NCBI GenBank assembly: GCA_026386995.1
Contig: JAPLMO010000342.1
Coordinates: 1 to 7,509 of the forward strand
DNA: 7,509 nucleotides
Direction: 5' to 3'
From: Planctomycetota bacterium
GTDB taxonomy: Bacteria > Planctomycetota > Phycisphaerae > FEN-1346
Shown: positions 1-7,049 of the stretch, piece after piece
Layout of the letters: the number at the start of each line of letters is the position of its first letter
How positions within the stretch are numbered: the first letter of the stretch is position 1
Translations under genes and position numbers: made by a program
Notes under the pieces: model-generated
Database searches by the model: none
What the model was told of the DNA's origin: nothing
What the model saw: only the letters and a program-made list of their open reading frames with translations

Positions 1-687
1 ATGAACGGCAGCGAGATGAACATCTCGACGGTCGAGGACCCGGTGGAGTACTCGCTCGGGTTCGCCAACCAGGTGCAGATCAACGAGCGCATCGGCTTCA
101 CGTTCGCCAGCGCCCTGAGGGCCCTGCTGAGGCAGGACCCCGACGTCATCATGGTCGGCGAAATCCGCGACGAGGAGACCGCCCGCATCAGCGTCCAGGC
201 GGCGTTGACCGGGCACCTGGTCCTCTCGACGCTCCACACCAACGACGCCCCCTCGAGCATCACGCGTCTGATCAACATCGGCGTCGAACCGTATCTGATC
301 AGCGCCGCGGTCAACGGCGTGCTGGCCCAGCGCCTCGTCCGCCGCATCTGCGAGAACTGCAAGGAAGAGTATGTGCCCGGCGACGACGTCAAGCGCGCCC
401 TGGCCAAGGCCGGCATGGAGGCCGACCGCCTGTGGCGCGGCAAGGGATGCGAACGCTGCCGCAAGACCGGCTACAGCGGCCGGTGCGGCATCTACGAAAT
501 GGTCGTTCTCGACGACGCAATCCGCGACCTGGTGGCGGCCAGCCCGAACGTGACGGAATTGCGGCGGTACTGCAAAGAGCACGGCATGGTGACCCTGCGC
601 GAGGACGGGATCCGGAAAATGAACCGGGGCGTGTCGTCCCTGGAAGAAATCCTTCAGGCCACCGAAGACGCCCCCGACAACGATTAG
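1..687 (+). CDS. pilB: Type IV pilus assembly ATPase PilB / GspE family, C-terminal part
   Basis: This is the C-terminal 228 residues of a hexameric secretion ATPase that powers pilus extension from the cytoplasmic face of the inner membrane. Visible parts are the Asp box (TVEDPVEY, residues 10-17), Walker B ([11 protein letters not shown], with E54 the likely catalytic Glu), the His box around H79 (STLHTND) and a tetracysteine metal site (C117/C120 and C150/C153) typical of PilB/GspE. The N-terminal domain and Walker A lie upstream of the window, so the ATG at base 1 is almost certainly an internal Met and not the start. The gene ends 13 bp before pilT. GspE of a type II secretion system is the alternative, but the adjacent retraction ATPase favours PilB of a type IV pilus. 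Family assignment is secure; the PilB/GspE choice rests on context. Confidence 0.93.
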   Translation: MNGSEMNISTVEDPVEYSLGFANQVQINERIGFTFASALRALLRQDPDVIMVGEIRDEETARISVQAALTGHLVLSTLHTNDAPSSITRLINIGVEPYLISAAVNGVLAQRLVRRICENCKEEYVPGDDVKRALAKAGMEADRLWRGKGCERCRKTGYSGRCGIYEMVVLDDAIRDLVAASPNVTELRRYCKEHGMVTLREDGIRKMNRGVSSLEEILQATEDAPDND

Positions 688-700
688 AAAGCGGTGAGAC

Positions 701-1813
701 GTGGCAGAGATGACCCTGACCCAGGCAGCGAGCACCGAGCGGCGGGCGGGCGCCCGGCGTATCAAGGAACTCCTGGCGCACGCAGTGCGCAACCATTCCA
801 GCGACCTTCACATTGTCGTGGGGCTGCCGCCCTTGCAGCGCATCCACACCGTCCTGGCGGGCATGGAAGGCGAATCGCCCGTGACGGCCGAAGAGTCCTT
901 CGGCTTCGTGAAGGAACTCCTGACGGAGGACCAGTACTCGCGGCTCATGGACCGGCTGGACTTTGATTTTTCGACCGCCCTGCCCGACGGCACCCGTTTC
1001 CGCGTCAACGCGCACTTCCAGCGCGGGTCGCCGGCCCTGGCCTTCCGCGCCATTCCCGGCACGGTGCCGGCGCTGCCGACGCTGAACCTGCCCGACGTGG
1101 TGACGGAATTCGCCGAGATGGAGCAGGGCCTTGTGCTCGTGACCGGCGAAACAGGCAGCGGCAAGTCCACGACCATGGCCTCCATGGTGGACCATATCAA
1201 TCACAAACGCCAGGCGCACATCATCACGCTCGAGGATCCGATCGAGTACTTCCTCGTAAGCGACCAGTGCGTCATCGAGCAGCGCGCGGTGGGCGAGGAC
1301 GTGAAGGACTTCGCCTCGGGCCTGCGCCACGTGCTGCGCCAGGACCCGGACGTCATCCTGATCGGCGAAATGCGCGACCTGGAGACCATCTCGACCGCGC
1401 TGACGGCCGCCGAGACCGGCCACCTGGTCTTTTCCACGCTGCACACCAACGACTCGGCCTCCACCGTCGAGCGCATCATCGACACATTCCCGGCGGCCCA
1501 GCAGAACCAGGTGCGGTCGATGCTCGCCAACACCCTCAAGGGCGTCATCTGCCAGCGCCTGTTCCCGCGCATCGACGAGCCGGGAATGGTGCCGGCGGCC
1601 GAAATCCTCGTGTCGACGCCGGCCGTCCGCAATTGCATTCGCGAGAGCCGCGTCTTTGAGATCCCGAACATCATTGAGACCAACCGGACCCTCGGCATGC
1701 AGTTGTTCGACGAGTCGCTCAAGCGCCTGTACTTCAGCGGCATGATCAGCCGCGAGGATGCCATAGGTTGCGCACGGTCGCCCGATCAAGTGGAGCGGGC
1801 ACTCTCGGCCTAG
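701..1813 (+). CDS. pilT: Pilus retraction ATPase PilT
   Basis: PilT is the hexameric ATPase that depolymerises the pilus for twitching motility, DNA uptake or surface sensing. The 370-residue protein has the N-terminal SDLHI signature, Walker A GETGSGKST (149-157), Asp box TLEDPIEY, Walker B RQDPDVILIGEMRD with E223, and the His box STLHTND with H248. AVRNCIRE (308-315) is a variant of the AIRNLIRE motif, which is PilT-specific and needed for retraction; this separates it from PilB and GspE. It is slightly longer than the usual ~345 residues. The start chosen is GTG at 701, preceded by GGTGAG two bases upstream, the same layout as at pilC. ATG 710, three codons later, is a reasonable alternative. 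It is very probably co-transcribed with pilB and pilC. Confidence 0.95.
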   Translation: MAEMTLTQAASTERRAGARRIKELLAHAVRNHSSDLHIVVGLPPLQRIHTVLAGMEGESPVTAEESFGFVKELLTEDQYSRLMDRLDFDFSTALPDGTRFRVNAHFQRGSPALAFRAIPGTVPALPTLNLPDVVTEFAEMEQGLVLVTGETGSGKSTTMASMVDHINHKRQAHIITLEDPIEYFLVSDQCVIEQRAVGEDVKDFASGLRHVLRQDPDVILIGEMRDLETISTALTAAETGHLVFSTLHTNDSASTVERIIDTFPAAQQNQVRSMLANTLKGVICQRLFPRIDEPGMVPAAEILVSTPAVRNCIRESRVFEIPNIIETNRTLGMQLFDESLKRLYFSGMISREDAIGCARSPDQVERALSA

Positions 1814-1820
1814 GTGAGCC

Positions 1821-3050
1821 ATGAACGCGTACAAGTACCAGATCAAACGTCCGAGCGGCCAGGTCGTGGCCGGCGTTCTGAAGGCCGAGAGCCAGATGAT
1901 CGCCACGCAGGAGGCCCGCGCGCTGGGCGGCACGCTGCTCGAACTGGTCCGCCTCTCGCAAAGCGACGTCGCGGGCGGCGGCCTGCTGGAGCGGCTGGGC
2001 CTCAATATCGGCAAGGGCGTCAATTCCAAGGAACTCATGGCCTTCACGAGCCAGTTGGCTTGCATGGCCAAGGCCGGCATCGGCCTGACAACCGCCCTGG
2101 ATTCCATCGGCGAGCAGATCACCACCAAGGGCATGGGCGAAATAGTGCGGACCCTGAAGCACGACGTCGAGTCCGGCCGGCAGTTCTCCGAGGCGCTCCG
2201 GCGGTTCCCGAAAGTGTTCTCGGTCCTCTACGTCAACATGGTGAAGGCGAGCGAACTGACCGGCTCGTTCGGCCACATGCTCGAGCGCATCACCGAGTAC
2301 CTGACCCAGCAGGCCGAGACCAAGCGCCAGGTCATCGGCGCGATGGTCTATCCGCTCATCATCGTCAGCATGGCGATTACGACGACCGTTTTCATGCTGG
2401 TGTTCGTGCTACCGCGATTCATGGTTCTCTTCAAGGGCCGGGAAGACATCCTTCCCCTGCCGACCAAGATCCTGATGGCCGCCAGCGCCTCGATGACTGG
2501 GTTCTGGTATCTCTACCTGCTGGCGGGCATAGGAGCGGCGGTGGGCGCCACCTACTTCGTGCGGACGGAGTTCGGCCGCACGTGGTGGGACATGGCGAAA
2601 CTGAAGATCCCGATCCTCAAGAACCTCTGCCACGCGCTGTACCTGTCGAGGGGCCTCCGGACGATGGGCGAACTGGTGAACGCGGGCGTGCCGATGCTCG
2701 ACACGATCGCCATCACGGCCGAGGTCTCGGGCAACATCCACTACGCCCGCATCTGGCAGCGCGTGTACAACGCGATCCGCAAGGGCCAGCGCATCGCACC
2801 GACGCTGAGCCGCAGTGCGTTCATTCCGCAAAGCGTGGCCCAGATGATCTCCGCCGGCGAAGAGACCGGCACGCTGGCCGAGATTCTCAAGGACGTCAGC
2901 GACTTCTACGACAAGCAACTCAAGGCGACCATTAAGACCGTTACGGGCGCCATTGAGCCCCTGATGATCATCCTGATGGGCGGCGTGGTGGCGTTCATTG
3001 CGGCGGCGATCCTGCTGCCCATCTTCAAGATGTCGCAGTTGGTGAACTAA
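1821..3050 (+). CDS. pilC: Inner-membrane platform protein PilC / GspF family
   Basis: PilC is the polytopic inner-membrane platform that couples PilB and PilT to insertion or extraction of pilin subunits. The 409-residue protein has two T2SSF repeats, at about residues 70-195 and 273-397. Three hydrophobic segments lie at about 171-197, 225-246 and 376-400, the usual topology. The second repeat carries the family signature AGEETG (345-350), and the first has the equivalent ASELTG (143-148). Length and layout are normal, with a short N-terminal cytoplasmic region of about 70 residues. The ATG start follows GGTGAG at 1813-1818, which overlaps the pilT stop codon. Only 7 bp separate pilT and pilC, and 1 bp separates pilC from the next gene, so translational coupling is likely. 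Confidence 0.95.
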   Translation: MNAYKYQIKRPSGQVVAGVLKAESQMIATQEARALGGTLLELVRLSQSDVAGGGLLERLGLNIGKGVNSKELMAFTSQLACMAKAGIGLTTALDSIGEQITTKGMGEIVRTLKHDVESGRQFSEALRRFPKVFSVLYVNMVKASELTGSFGHMLERITEYLTQQAETKRQVIGAMVYPLIIVSMAITTTVFMLVFVLPRFMVLFKGREDILPLPTKILMAASASMTGFWYLYLLAGIGAAVGATYFVRTEFGRTWWDMAKLKIPILKNLCHALYLSRGLRTMGELVNAGVPMLDTIAITAEVSGNIHYARIWQRVYNAIRKGQRIAPTLSRSAFIPQSVAQMISAGEETGTLAEILKDVSDFYDKQLKATIKTVTGAIEPLMIILMGGVVAFIAAAILLPIFKMSQLVN

Positions 3051-3051
3051 C

Positions 3052-3531
3052 ATGACCAGTTCGACAAAAAAAGGCGTGGGTCGGCACGGCGGCGGCTTTA
3101 CGCTCGCCGAGGTCCTGATCTGCTCGGTCATCTTGCTCATCGGCTTCATGGCGCTGGTGGCGGCCTTCGGGACCGAGTCGGTCTCGACCCAGCGCGGGGA
3201 AGACGCGACGGTCGCGACGTTCCTGGCCGATGAAATCCGCGACATGGCGCTCAAGATGCAATTTGCCGACGTCCTGACGCTGAACGGCACGACGTACAGC
3301 CCCGTCATCCTGAGCAGCGGCGAGACCGCGCAGCGGACCAACTGGTCGCAGGTCCTAGCGGTCACGCCCGTACTGGCGACCGACCTCAACCACGTGGTGG
3401 CCGCAGGCTCGGCGACTGCCGCGCGGCTGACGGTAGACGTCCGCGCTAACGGCAGGTCCGTGGCCCAGCAAAGTTATTACATTTTCAAGTTGGATTCCGT
3501 CCCGTTTACGGACAGCAGCCAGAGCGGCTGA
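3052..3531 (+). CDS. Minor type IV prepilin, PilV/GspI-like
   Basis: This 159-residue protein has a class III prepilin signal. A basic, Gly-rich leader (residues 1-15) ends in GGG, with predicted cleavage G15|F16 in GFTLAEV. The conserved Glu of mature position 5 is E20. A hydrophobic helix runs to about residue 38 and would serve as membrane anchor and filament core. The following heptad-like stretch (about 40-75) and a short Thr/Val-rich globular tail fit PilV/GspI minor pilins. The leader would be cut by a PilD-type peptidase not encoded here. GGTGA at 3041-3045, inside the end of pilC, gives a 6-base spacing to the ATG. Prepilin nature is secure. The I-type assignment comes from length and from its place before PilX-like and PilW-like genes. 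Confidence 0.85.
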   Translation: MTSSTKKGVGRHGGGFTLAEVLICSVILLIGFMALVAAFGTESVSTQRGEDATVATFLADEIRDMALKMQFADVLTLNGTTYSPVILSSGETAQRTNWSQVLAVTPVLATDLNHVVAAGSATAARLTVDVRANGRSVAQQSYYIFKLDSVPFTDSSQSG

Positions 3532-3598
3532 CCGGCCGGCGGGTTGTCGGATGATAAACTGTGGCTCGCGCCTTCACGCCCCGGTGCGACGCGATATG

Positions 3599-3606
3599 AG
3601 GAGGGG
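3599..3606 (+). promoter_or_regulatory. Strong Shine-Dalgarno site of the PilX-like gene
   Basis: AGGAGGGG lies 6 bases before ATG 3613 and fixes the start there. The reading frame is open upstream to a TTG at 3544, but that codon has no ribosome site and would put 23 non-pilin-like residues before the membrane segment. The site is much closer to consensus than the GGTGA-type sites of the preceding pilus genes, so this gene may be translated independently and more strongly. Confidence 0.75.
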
Positions 3607-3612
3607 CGTACA

Positions 3613-4980
3613 ATGTGTAGTCGAAAAAATGTTCGACGGTATTCCTGCCGGGGGATCGCGTTTGCCATTACGCTGATCTTCCTGGCGCTGTTCGCGTGCC
3701 TGGCGGTGGCGATCACCGTCTGCACCGACGCCAACCTTACGATCGCCCACAACCGGATCGAGGGCCAGCAGGCCTCGGCCTTCGCCGCAACCGGCATTCA
3801 GATGATGCAGGTCGGCCTGGGCGGCATGCCCATCAGCGGCGCCGCCGACGCCACGGCCATGCACGCCCTCATGCGCACACACCTGATGTCGGACTTCGCG
3901 GGCTCAGGCATGGTCAACGCCAACGGCATCACGAGCGACGCCAGCGGCGTCACCGTGCCGGTCGTGACCCTGACACGGGCCGACGGCCGGTCCGGCCTGA
4001 CGAACGTCACGATCCAAGCCAGCGGCGGCGCCCAGGACAACACGACCGTGACCATCCGCTCCGCCGCAGGCTTCGGCGCCGCCTCACGGACCGCGACTTA
4101 CAACATGACGGTCCAGCGCGGCACCACCGTGCTGAACGATTACGGCGTGGCCAGCAAGAGTGCCATCTCGATGACAGGCAATGCCTCCATCACCGGCCTG
4201 CACACGCCTGCCGAAGGAAACATCATGTCGGGGACGTACAGCACCACGAACGCTATTCAACTGACAGGAAACGTCAGGATCGGCGGCGATGTCGTCGTCA
4301 TCAATCCCAACGGGAGAATTTCCAAGACCGGCAACGTCACCATCGGGGGGAGCCAGACCATCGGCGCGACCGAGCCCCAGTGGCCGCAGGTGGACATCAC
4401 CCCCTTCACGCCGTATGCCACCAACGTGCGAAGTAGCGGGGGCAGTGGCCTCACGCTCTCCAACATCAGGATTCCGCCGAACACCAACCCCACTTTCTCC
4501 GGGAACACGACGATCCAGGGCGTAGTCTATATCCAGGCACCCAACAAGGTCACGTTCAGCGGCAACGCGACGATCATCGGTTGTATCGTGGCCGACCAGC
4601 CCGCCGTGGACAACCTGACGGCCAACCAGATCAGGTTTACCGGCAACGTCAGCACCGCGGGCGTCGAAAGCCTGCCGGCCGGCGCTCAGTACGACGGCCT
4701 TCGCGCCCTGACCGGGTCGTTTCTACTGGCCCCGGGGTTCAGCACGGAGTTCACAGGCAACTTCAACACGGTCAACGGCTGCATGGTGGCCAGCGAGTTC
4801 AAGTTCACGGGCAACGCCGGCGGGACCCTTAAGGGCGGCGTCGTCAACCTGCGCGATTCCACGTTCCAGATGACGGGCAACGCCCGCCTTGTCATTGACC
4901 GCGAGGGCACCGTTCCGAATCCCGCAGGCATTGTCAGCAGCACTAAACTGGTGTGCGTATCGGGTTCCTATGCGGAGTAA
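3613..4980 (+). CDS. PilX/GspK-like pilus protein with [ST]GN-repeat passenger domain
   Basis: This 455-residue protein starts like PilX/GspK minor pilins: a basic leader, then RGIAFAITLIFLALFACLA. The plausible prepilin cut is G14|I15, and the mature protein has Ile rather than Glu at position 5, as in GspK and some PilX proteins. An amphipathic region to about residue 65 would extend the pilin helix. The rest is Ser/Thr/Gly/Asn-rich and beta-prone. From residue 188 to 423 it carries nine [ST]GN motifs, at 188, 218, 239, 296, 316, 343, 381, 399 and 421, usually after F, M or L and often followed by a small-residue strand and Gly. This suggests a stacked beta-helix-like domain. Length far exceeds PilX (~200 residues) and is above GspK (~320). 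A role at the filament tip is inferred; the ligand is unknown. Confidence 0.78.
   Translation: MCSRKNVRRYSCRGIAFAITLIFLALFACLAVAITVCTDANLTIAHNRIEGQQASAFAATGIQMMQVGLGGMPISGAADATAMHALMRTHLMSDFAGSGMVNANGITSDASGVTVPVVTLTRADGRSGLTNVTIQASGGAQDNTTVTIRSAAGFGAASRTATYNMTVQRGTTVLNDYGVASKSAISMTGNASITGLHTPAEGNIMSGTYSTTNAIQLTGNVRIGGDVVVINPNGRISKTGNVTIGGSQTIGATEPQWPQVDITPFTPYATNVRSSGGSGLTLSNIRIPPNTNPTFSGNTTIQGVVYIQAPNKVTFSGNATIIGCIVADQPAVDNLTANQIRFTGNVSTAGVESLPAGAQYDGLRALTGSFLLAPGFSTEFTGNFNTVNGCMVASEFKFTGNAGGTLKGGVVNLRDSTFQMTGNARLVIDREGTVPNPAGIVSSTKLVCVSGSYAE
4171..4881 (+). repeat. Nine degenerate [ST]GN protein repeats within the PilX-like gene
   Basis: The nine [ST]GN codon triplets start at 4174, 4264, 4327, 4498, 4558, 4639, 4753, 4807 and 4873. 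Spacings are 30, 21, 57, 20, 27, 38, 18 and 22 codons, so many units are about 20 residues long and some longer gaps may hide a degenerate unit. A typical unit reads F-[ST]-G-N-x-[TS]-[IV] followed a few residues later by G and a hydrophobic pair (GCIVAD, GCMVAS). DNA-level identity between units is low, so this is an old protein repeat and not a recent tandem duplication. Confidence 0.75.
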
Positions 4981-4987
4981 GCGAGCC

Positions 4988-5491
4988 ATGCGAAGCGGCC
5001 TGCGCCGGCGGGGCTTTACGCTGGTGGAAGTATTGATCTCGATGGCGCTTCTGGCCATGATAATGGTGGCCGCCGCCCTGGCCATTCAGGCGGCCGAGAC
5101 CGCGCACTCTTACAACGCGGAGAAGACCGAACTCGTGGCCCGGGTCCGCGGCGTCCTGGACCGGATTGCCATGGACGCGCGCAGAGCAGGCTCGGCCACG
5201 CGCAAAGAGGATGGGTCCCTGGCCGTCATCACGGTCGATGGCTGGATTCGTACGTACGCATGGAACGGCGCGCAGGGGGGCAACGTGACCTACTCGGAAA
5301 CCGATCCCGGCACCATAAATATCGACAACCCCTGGGGTGTTCCGGGCCCATCGGTCACACTGACCCGGTACGTCAATGCGTTTCAGGTCGAGCAGGTCGG
5401 CGACGGATGCAGCGTGAGGATTCTCTTGCAGGGCAAACACGCAAATTGCCAGGCCGCGATTACGGCGACGCCCCTGAAGTCGCTCTATTGA
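4988..5491 (+). CDS. Minor type IV prepilin, PilW/GspJ-like
   Basis: This 167-residue protein has a short basic leader (RSGLRRRG) and predicted cleavage G9|F10 in GFTLVEVLIS, with E14 as mature Glu5. The hydrophobic helix runs to about residue 34 and is followed by a helix with EKTELVARVRGVLDRIAMD, a pattern common in PilW/GspJ proteins. The C-terminal ~95 residues look beta-rich and carry two Cys (GDGCSV and ANCQA), a possible disulfide. ATG 4988 is chosen because GGAG at 4974-4977 lies 10 bases upstream and the leader then has normal length. ATG 4970, overlapping the preceding stop, is the alternative and would add six residues. It is the last gene of the pilus operon in view. With the PilV/GspI-like and PilX/GspK-like proteins it could form an I-J-K type tip complex. 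Confidence 0.83.
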   Translation: MRSGLRRRGFTLVEVLISMALLAMIMVAAALAIQAAETAHSYNAEKTELVARVRGVLDRIAMDARRAGSATRKEDGSLAVITVDGWIRTYAWNGAQGGNVTYSETDPGTINIDNPWGVPGPSVTLTRYVNAFQVEQVGDGCSVRILLQGKHANCQAAITATPLKSLY

Positions 5492-5506
5492 AGCGATTCA
5501 GTTCAT

Positions 5507-5581
5507 GTAGGGTGGTGCTCCGCACCCACCATTTTCACGCGAAAACAACAGCATTGGTGGTCGCCTGGGCGACCACCCTAC
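5507..5581. repeat. REPIN-like element: two inverted GTAG-headed hairpins
   Basis: The ends form a perfect 12-bp inverted repeat, ATGTAGGGTGGT at 5505-5516 against 5572-5583. Each half is GTAG followed directly by a hairpin. The left unit on + has GTAG at 5507-5510, then GGTGGTGC, loop TCC and GCACCCACC to 5530, with one unpaired base. The right unit on - has GTAG at 5581-5578, then a perfect 10-bp stem GGTGGTCGCC / GGCGACCACC (5577-5556). A 25-bp A/T-richer linker (5531-5555) separates them. REP sequences mobilised by RAYT (TnpA-REP) transposases have this GTAG-plus-hairpin form, and an inverted pair is a REPIN. Copy number elsewhere in the genome is unknown, so the assignment rests on structure only. 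Position between converging genes is typical for such repeats. Confidence 0.65.
5556..5577. terminator. Possible bidirectional 3'-end hairpin between pilus and pheS operons
   Basis: A perfect 10-bp GC-rich stem with a nominal 2-base loop (more realistically 9 bp with a 4-base loop) sits between two operons that converge. It could end or stabilise transcripts from both sides. Neither side has a clear T-tract, so it is not a canonical intrinsic terminator. No other candidate was seen in the 151-bp gap. Confidence 0.35.
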
Positions 5582-5642
5582 ATATTGGACAACGGCCCCC
5601 GGAAACCCGCCGCGCCAATACACAATCCGAATCCGTTCCAGT

Positions 5643-6656
5643 TCAGAACTGCCGCAGGAACCGCACGTCGTTCTCGAACAGCAGCCGGATGTCGTGGATG
5701 CCGTACTTGAGCATCGTCTGCCGGTCGATGCCCATCCCGAAGGCGAACCCCGTCACTTCCTCCGGATCGTAGCCGACCGCCTGGAACACGTTCGGGTCCA
5801 CCATGCCGCAGCCAAGAATCTCGATCCACCCGGTGCGCTTGCAGGCCGGGCACCCGGAGCCGCCGCACAGCAGGCACGAGACGTACATCTCGGCGCTGGG
5901 CTCCGTGAACGGGAAGTAACTCGGCTGGAACCGGGTCCGGACCTGCGGGCCGAAGAACGCGCGGGCGAACATCGCCAGGACGCCCTTTAAGTCGGCGAAC
6001 GTGACGCCCTTCTCCACCCACAGCCCCTCCAACTGGTGGAACATGTTGGAGTGGCCGGCGTCGACCGTGTCGGGGCGGTAGACGCGCCCCGGGGCGATAA
6101 TGCGCACGGGGGGCTTGCGGTTCTCCATGACGCGGATCTGGACCGTCGAGGTCTGCGTCCTCAGGAGCGCGTGATCCTTCAGGTAGTAGTTGTCGAGCGG
6201 GTCGCGGGCCGGGTGCTCCGGCGGGATGTTAAGGCCGACGAAGTTGTGCCACTCGTCCTCGACCTCCGGCCCCTCGACGACCTCGAAGCCAAGGCGGCCG
6301 AAGATCTCGACCATCTCGCGCGTCGCGCGGGTGATCGGGTGCAGGCGGCCGAGGGCCGGCCGGCGGCCGGGCATCGTCACATCGGTGCGCGGCCCCGCCG
6401 GGCGGCCGGCATCGAGGGCGGCCTTGCGGGCATCCAGACGCTCCGTAACGGCGGCCTTCAGTTCGTTGACCGCCTGGCCGAAGCGGGCCCGCTGCTCGGC
6501 GGCCAGCGACGGGATCGACTTCATCAGGGCGGTTACTTGGCCGCCCTTGCGGCCAAGCCACTCGACGCGCACCGCCTCCAGCGCCGACACATCCGTGGCG
6601 GCCTCGATGCGGTCCAACGCCTTCTGGAGCAGCGCCCGGATTTCGTCGGCGTCCAT
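5643..6656 (-). CDS. pheS: Phenylalanine-tRNA ligase alpha subunit
   Basis: PheS is the catalytic subunit of the (alpha-beta)2 enzyme that charges tRNA-Phe. The 337-residue protein has a normal layout: an N-terminal coiled-coil tRNA-binding arm (about 1-90), then the class II core. Visible signatures are HPITRATREMVEIFGRLGFE (106-125), NIPPEHPARD (143-152), motif 2 with R191 and FHQLEG (206-211), FPFTEPSAE (248-256) and motif 3 GFAFGMGIDR (303-312). A305 in FAFG matches the Ala lining the Phe pocket (Ala294 in E. coli). Residues 261-272 hold a CxxCx4CxxC cluster (C261, C264, C269, C272), probably a metal knuckle seen in many bacterial PheS proteins but absent from E. coli. The start lies 2 bp after the rplT stop, with GGAG 7 bases upstream of the ATG inside the end of rplT, so coupling is likely. 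Confidence 0.97.
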   Translation of the reverse strand: MDADEIRALLQKALDRIEAATDVSALEAVRVEWLGRKGGQVTALMKSIPSLAAEQRARFGQAVNELKAAVTERLDARKAALDAGRPAGPRTDVTMPGRRPALGRLHPITRATREMVEIFGRLGFEVVEGPEVEDEWHNFVGLNIPPEHPARDPLDNYYLKDHALLRTQTSTVQIRVMENRKPPVRIIAPGRVYRPDTVDAGHSNMFHQLEGLWVEKGVTFADLKGVLAMFARAFFGPQVRTRFQPSYFPFTEPSAEMYVSCLLCGGSGCPACKRTGWIEILGCGMVDPNVFQAVGYDPEEVTGFAFGMGIDRQTMLKYGIHDIRLLFENDVRFLRQF

Positions 6657-6658
6657 CC

Positions 6659-7018
6659 TCAGGCTCCGATGGCCGCACGCACCTCTGCCACGATCGCGTC
6701 AAACGCCTTCGGGTCGTTCAGGGCAATCTCCGCCAGGACCTTGCGGTCCAGCGTAATGCCGGCCTTCTTCAGGCCGCCCTGGAAGTGGCTGTACGTGATG
6801 TCCCGCATGCGGCAGGCGGCGGAGATGCGCGTGATCCAGAGGCGGCGGAACTCGCGCTTCTTGGCGCGGCGGTCGCGGAAGGCATACGTTCCGGCCTTCA
6901 GCACCGACTGCTTGGCAATGCGGTACAGTTTGCTCCGCGCGCCGTACATACCCTTAGCCCGTTTGAAGAGGCGTTTCTTGGATCGCCGCCGCGCGGCACC
7001 TTTGGTAGTTCGAGGCAT
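6659..7018 (-). CDS. rplT: 50S ribosomal protein L20
   Basis: L20 is an early-assembly protein of the large subunit and, in several bacteria, a translational repressor of its own operon. The 119-residue protein has the family's normal length. A long Arg/Lys-rich N-terminal arm (about 1-60, MPRTTKGAARRRSKK at its start) threads 23S rRNA. A compact C-terminal domain (about 60-119) follows, with RLWITRISAACRMRDITYSHF and a GITLDRKVLAEIALNDPKAF stretch. The ribosome site AGGAGA (7030-7025 on -) lies 6 bases from the ATG. It is in the standard infC-rpmI-rplT-pheS order and ends 2 bp before pheS. Confidence 0.98.
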   Translation of the reverse strand: MPRTTKGAARRRSKKRLFKRAKGMYGARSKLYRIAKQSVLKAGTYAFRDRRAKKREFRRLWITRISAACRMRDITYSHFQGGLKKAGITLDRKVLAEIALNDPKAFDAIVAEVRAAIGA

Positions 7019-7049
7019 GATTGTTCTCCTGCTAGGCGCCGACCGGCCG

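Noticed and set aside
389..2134. Long - strand open frame (581 codons) opposite pilB, pilT and pilC
   Set aside because: It lies opposite three genes with intact motifs, has low-complexity His/Arg/Gly-rich composition and no recognisable domain. GC-rich third codon positions suppress stops on the opposite strand.
1814..2935. 373-codon + strand open frame overlapping pilC in another frame
   Set aside because: The translation is Arg/Gly/Pro/His-rich without domains, while the pilC frame has the T2SSF repeats and membrane helices.
3544..3612. TTG-initiated N-terminal extension of the PilX-like protein
   Set aside because: There is no ribosome site before the TTG, and the extra 23 residues do not fit a pilin leader. 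AGGAGGGG sits correctly before ATG 3613.
3532..3612. Promoter or terminator in the 81-bp gap before the PilX-like gene
   Set aside because: GATAAA at 3553 resembles a -10 box but has no -35 box at the right distance. The palindrome CCGGCCGG at 3532-3539 is too short, with no loop or T-tract, to be a terminator.
5640..5650. Palindrome AGTTC-A-GAACT over the pheS stop codon as an operator
   Set aside because: It is only a 5-bp half-site, mostly fixed by the conserved RQF-stop codons, so chance and coding constraint explain it.
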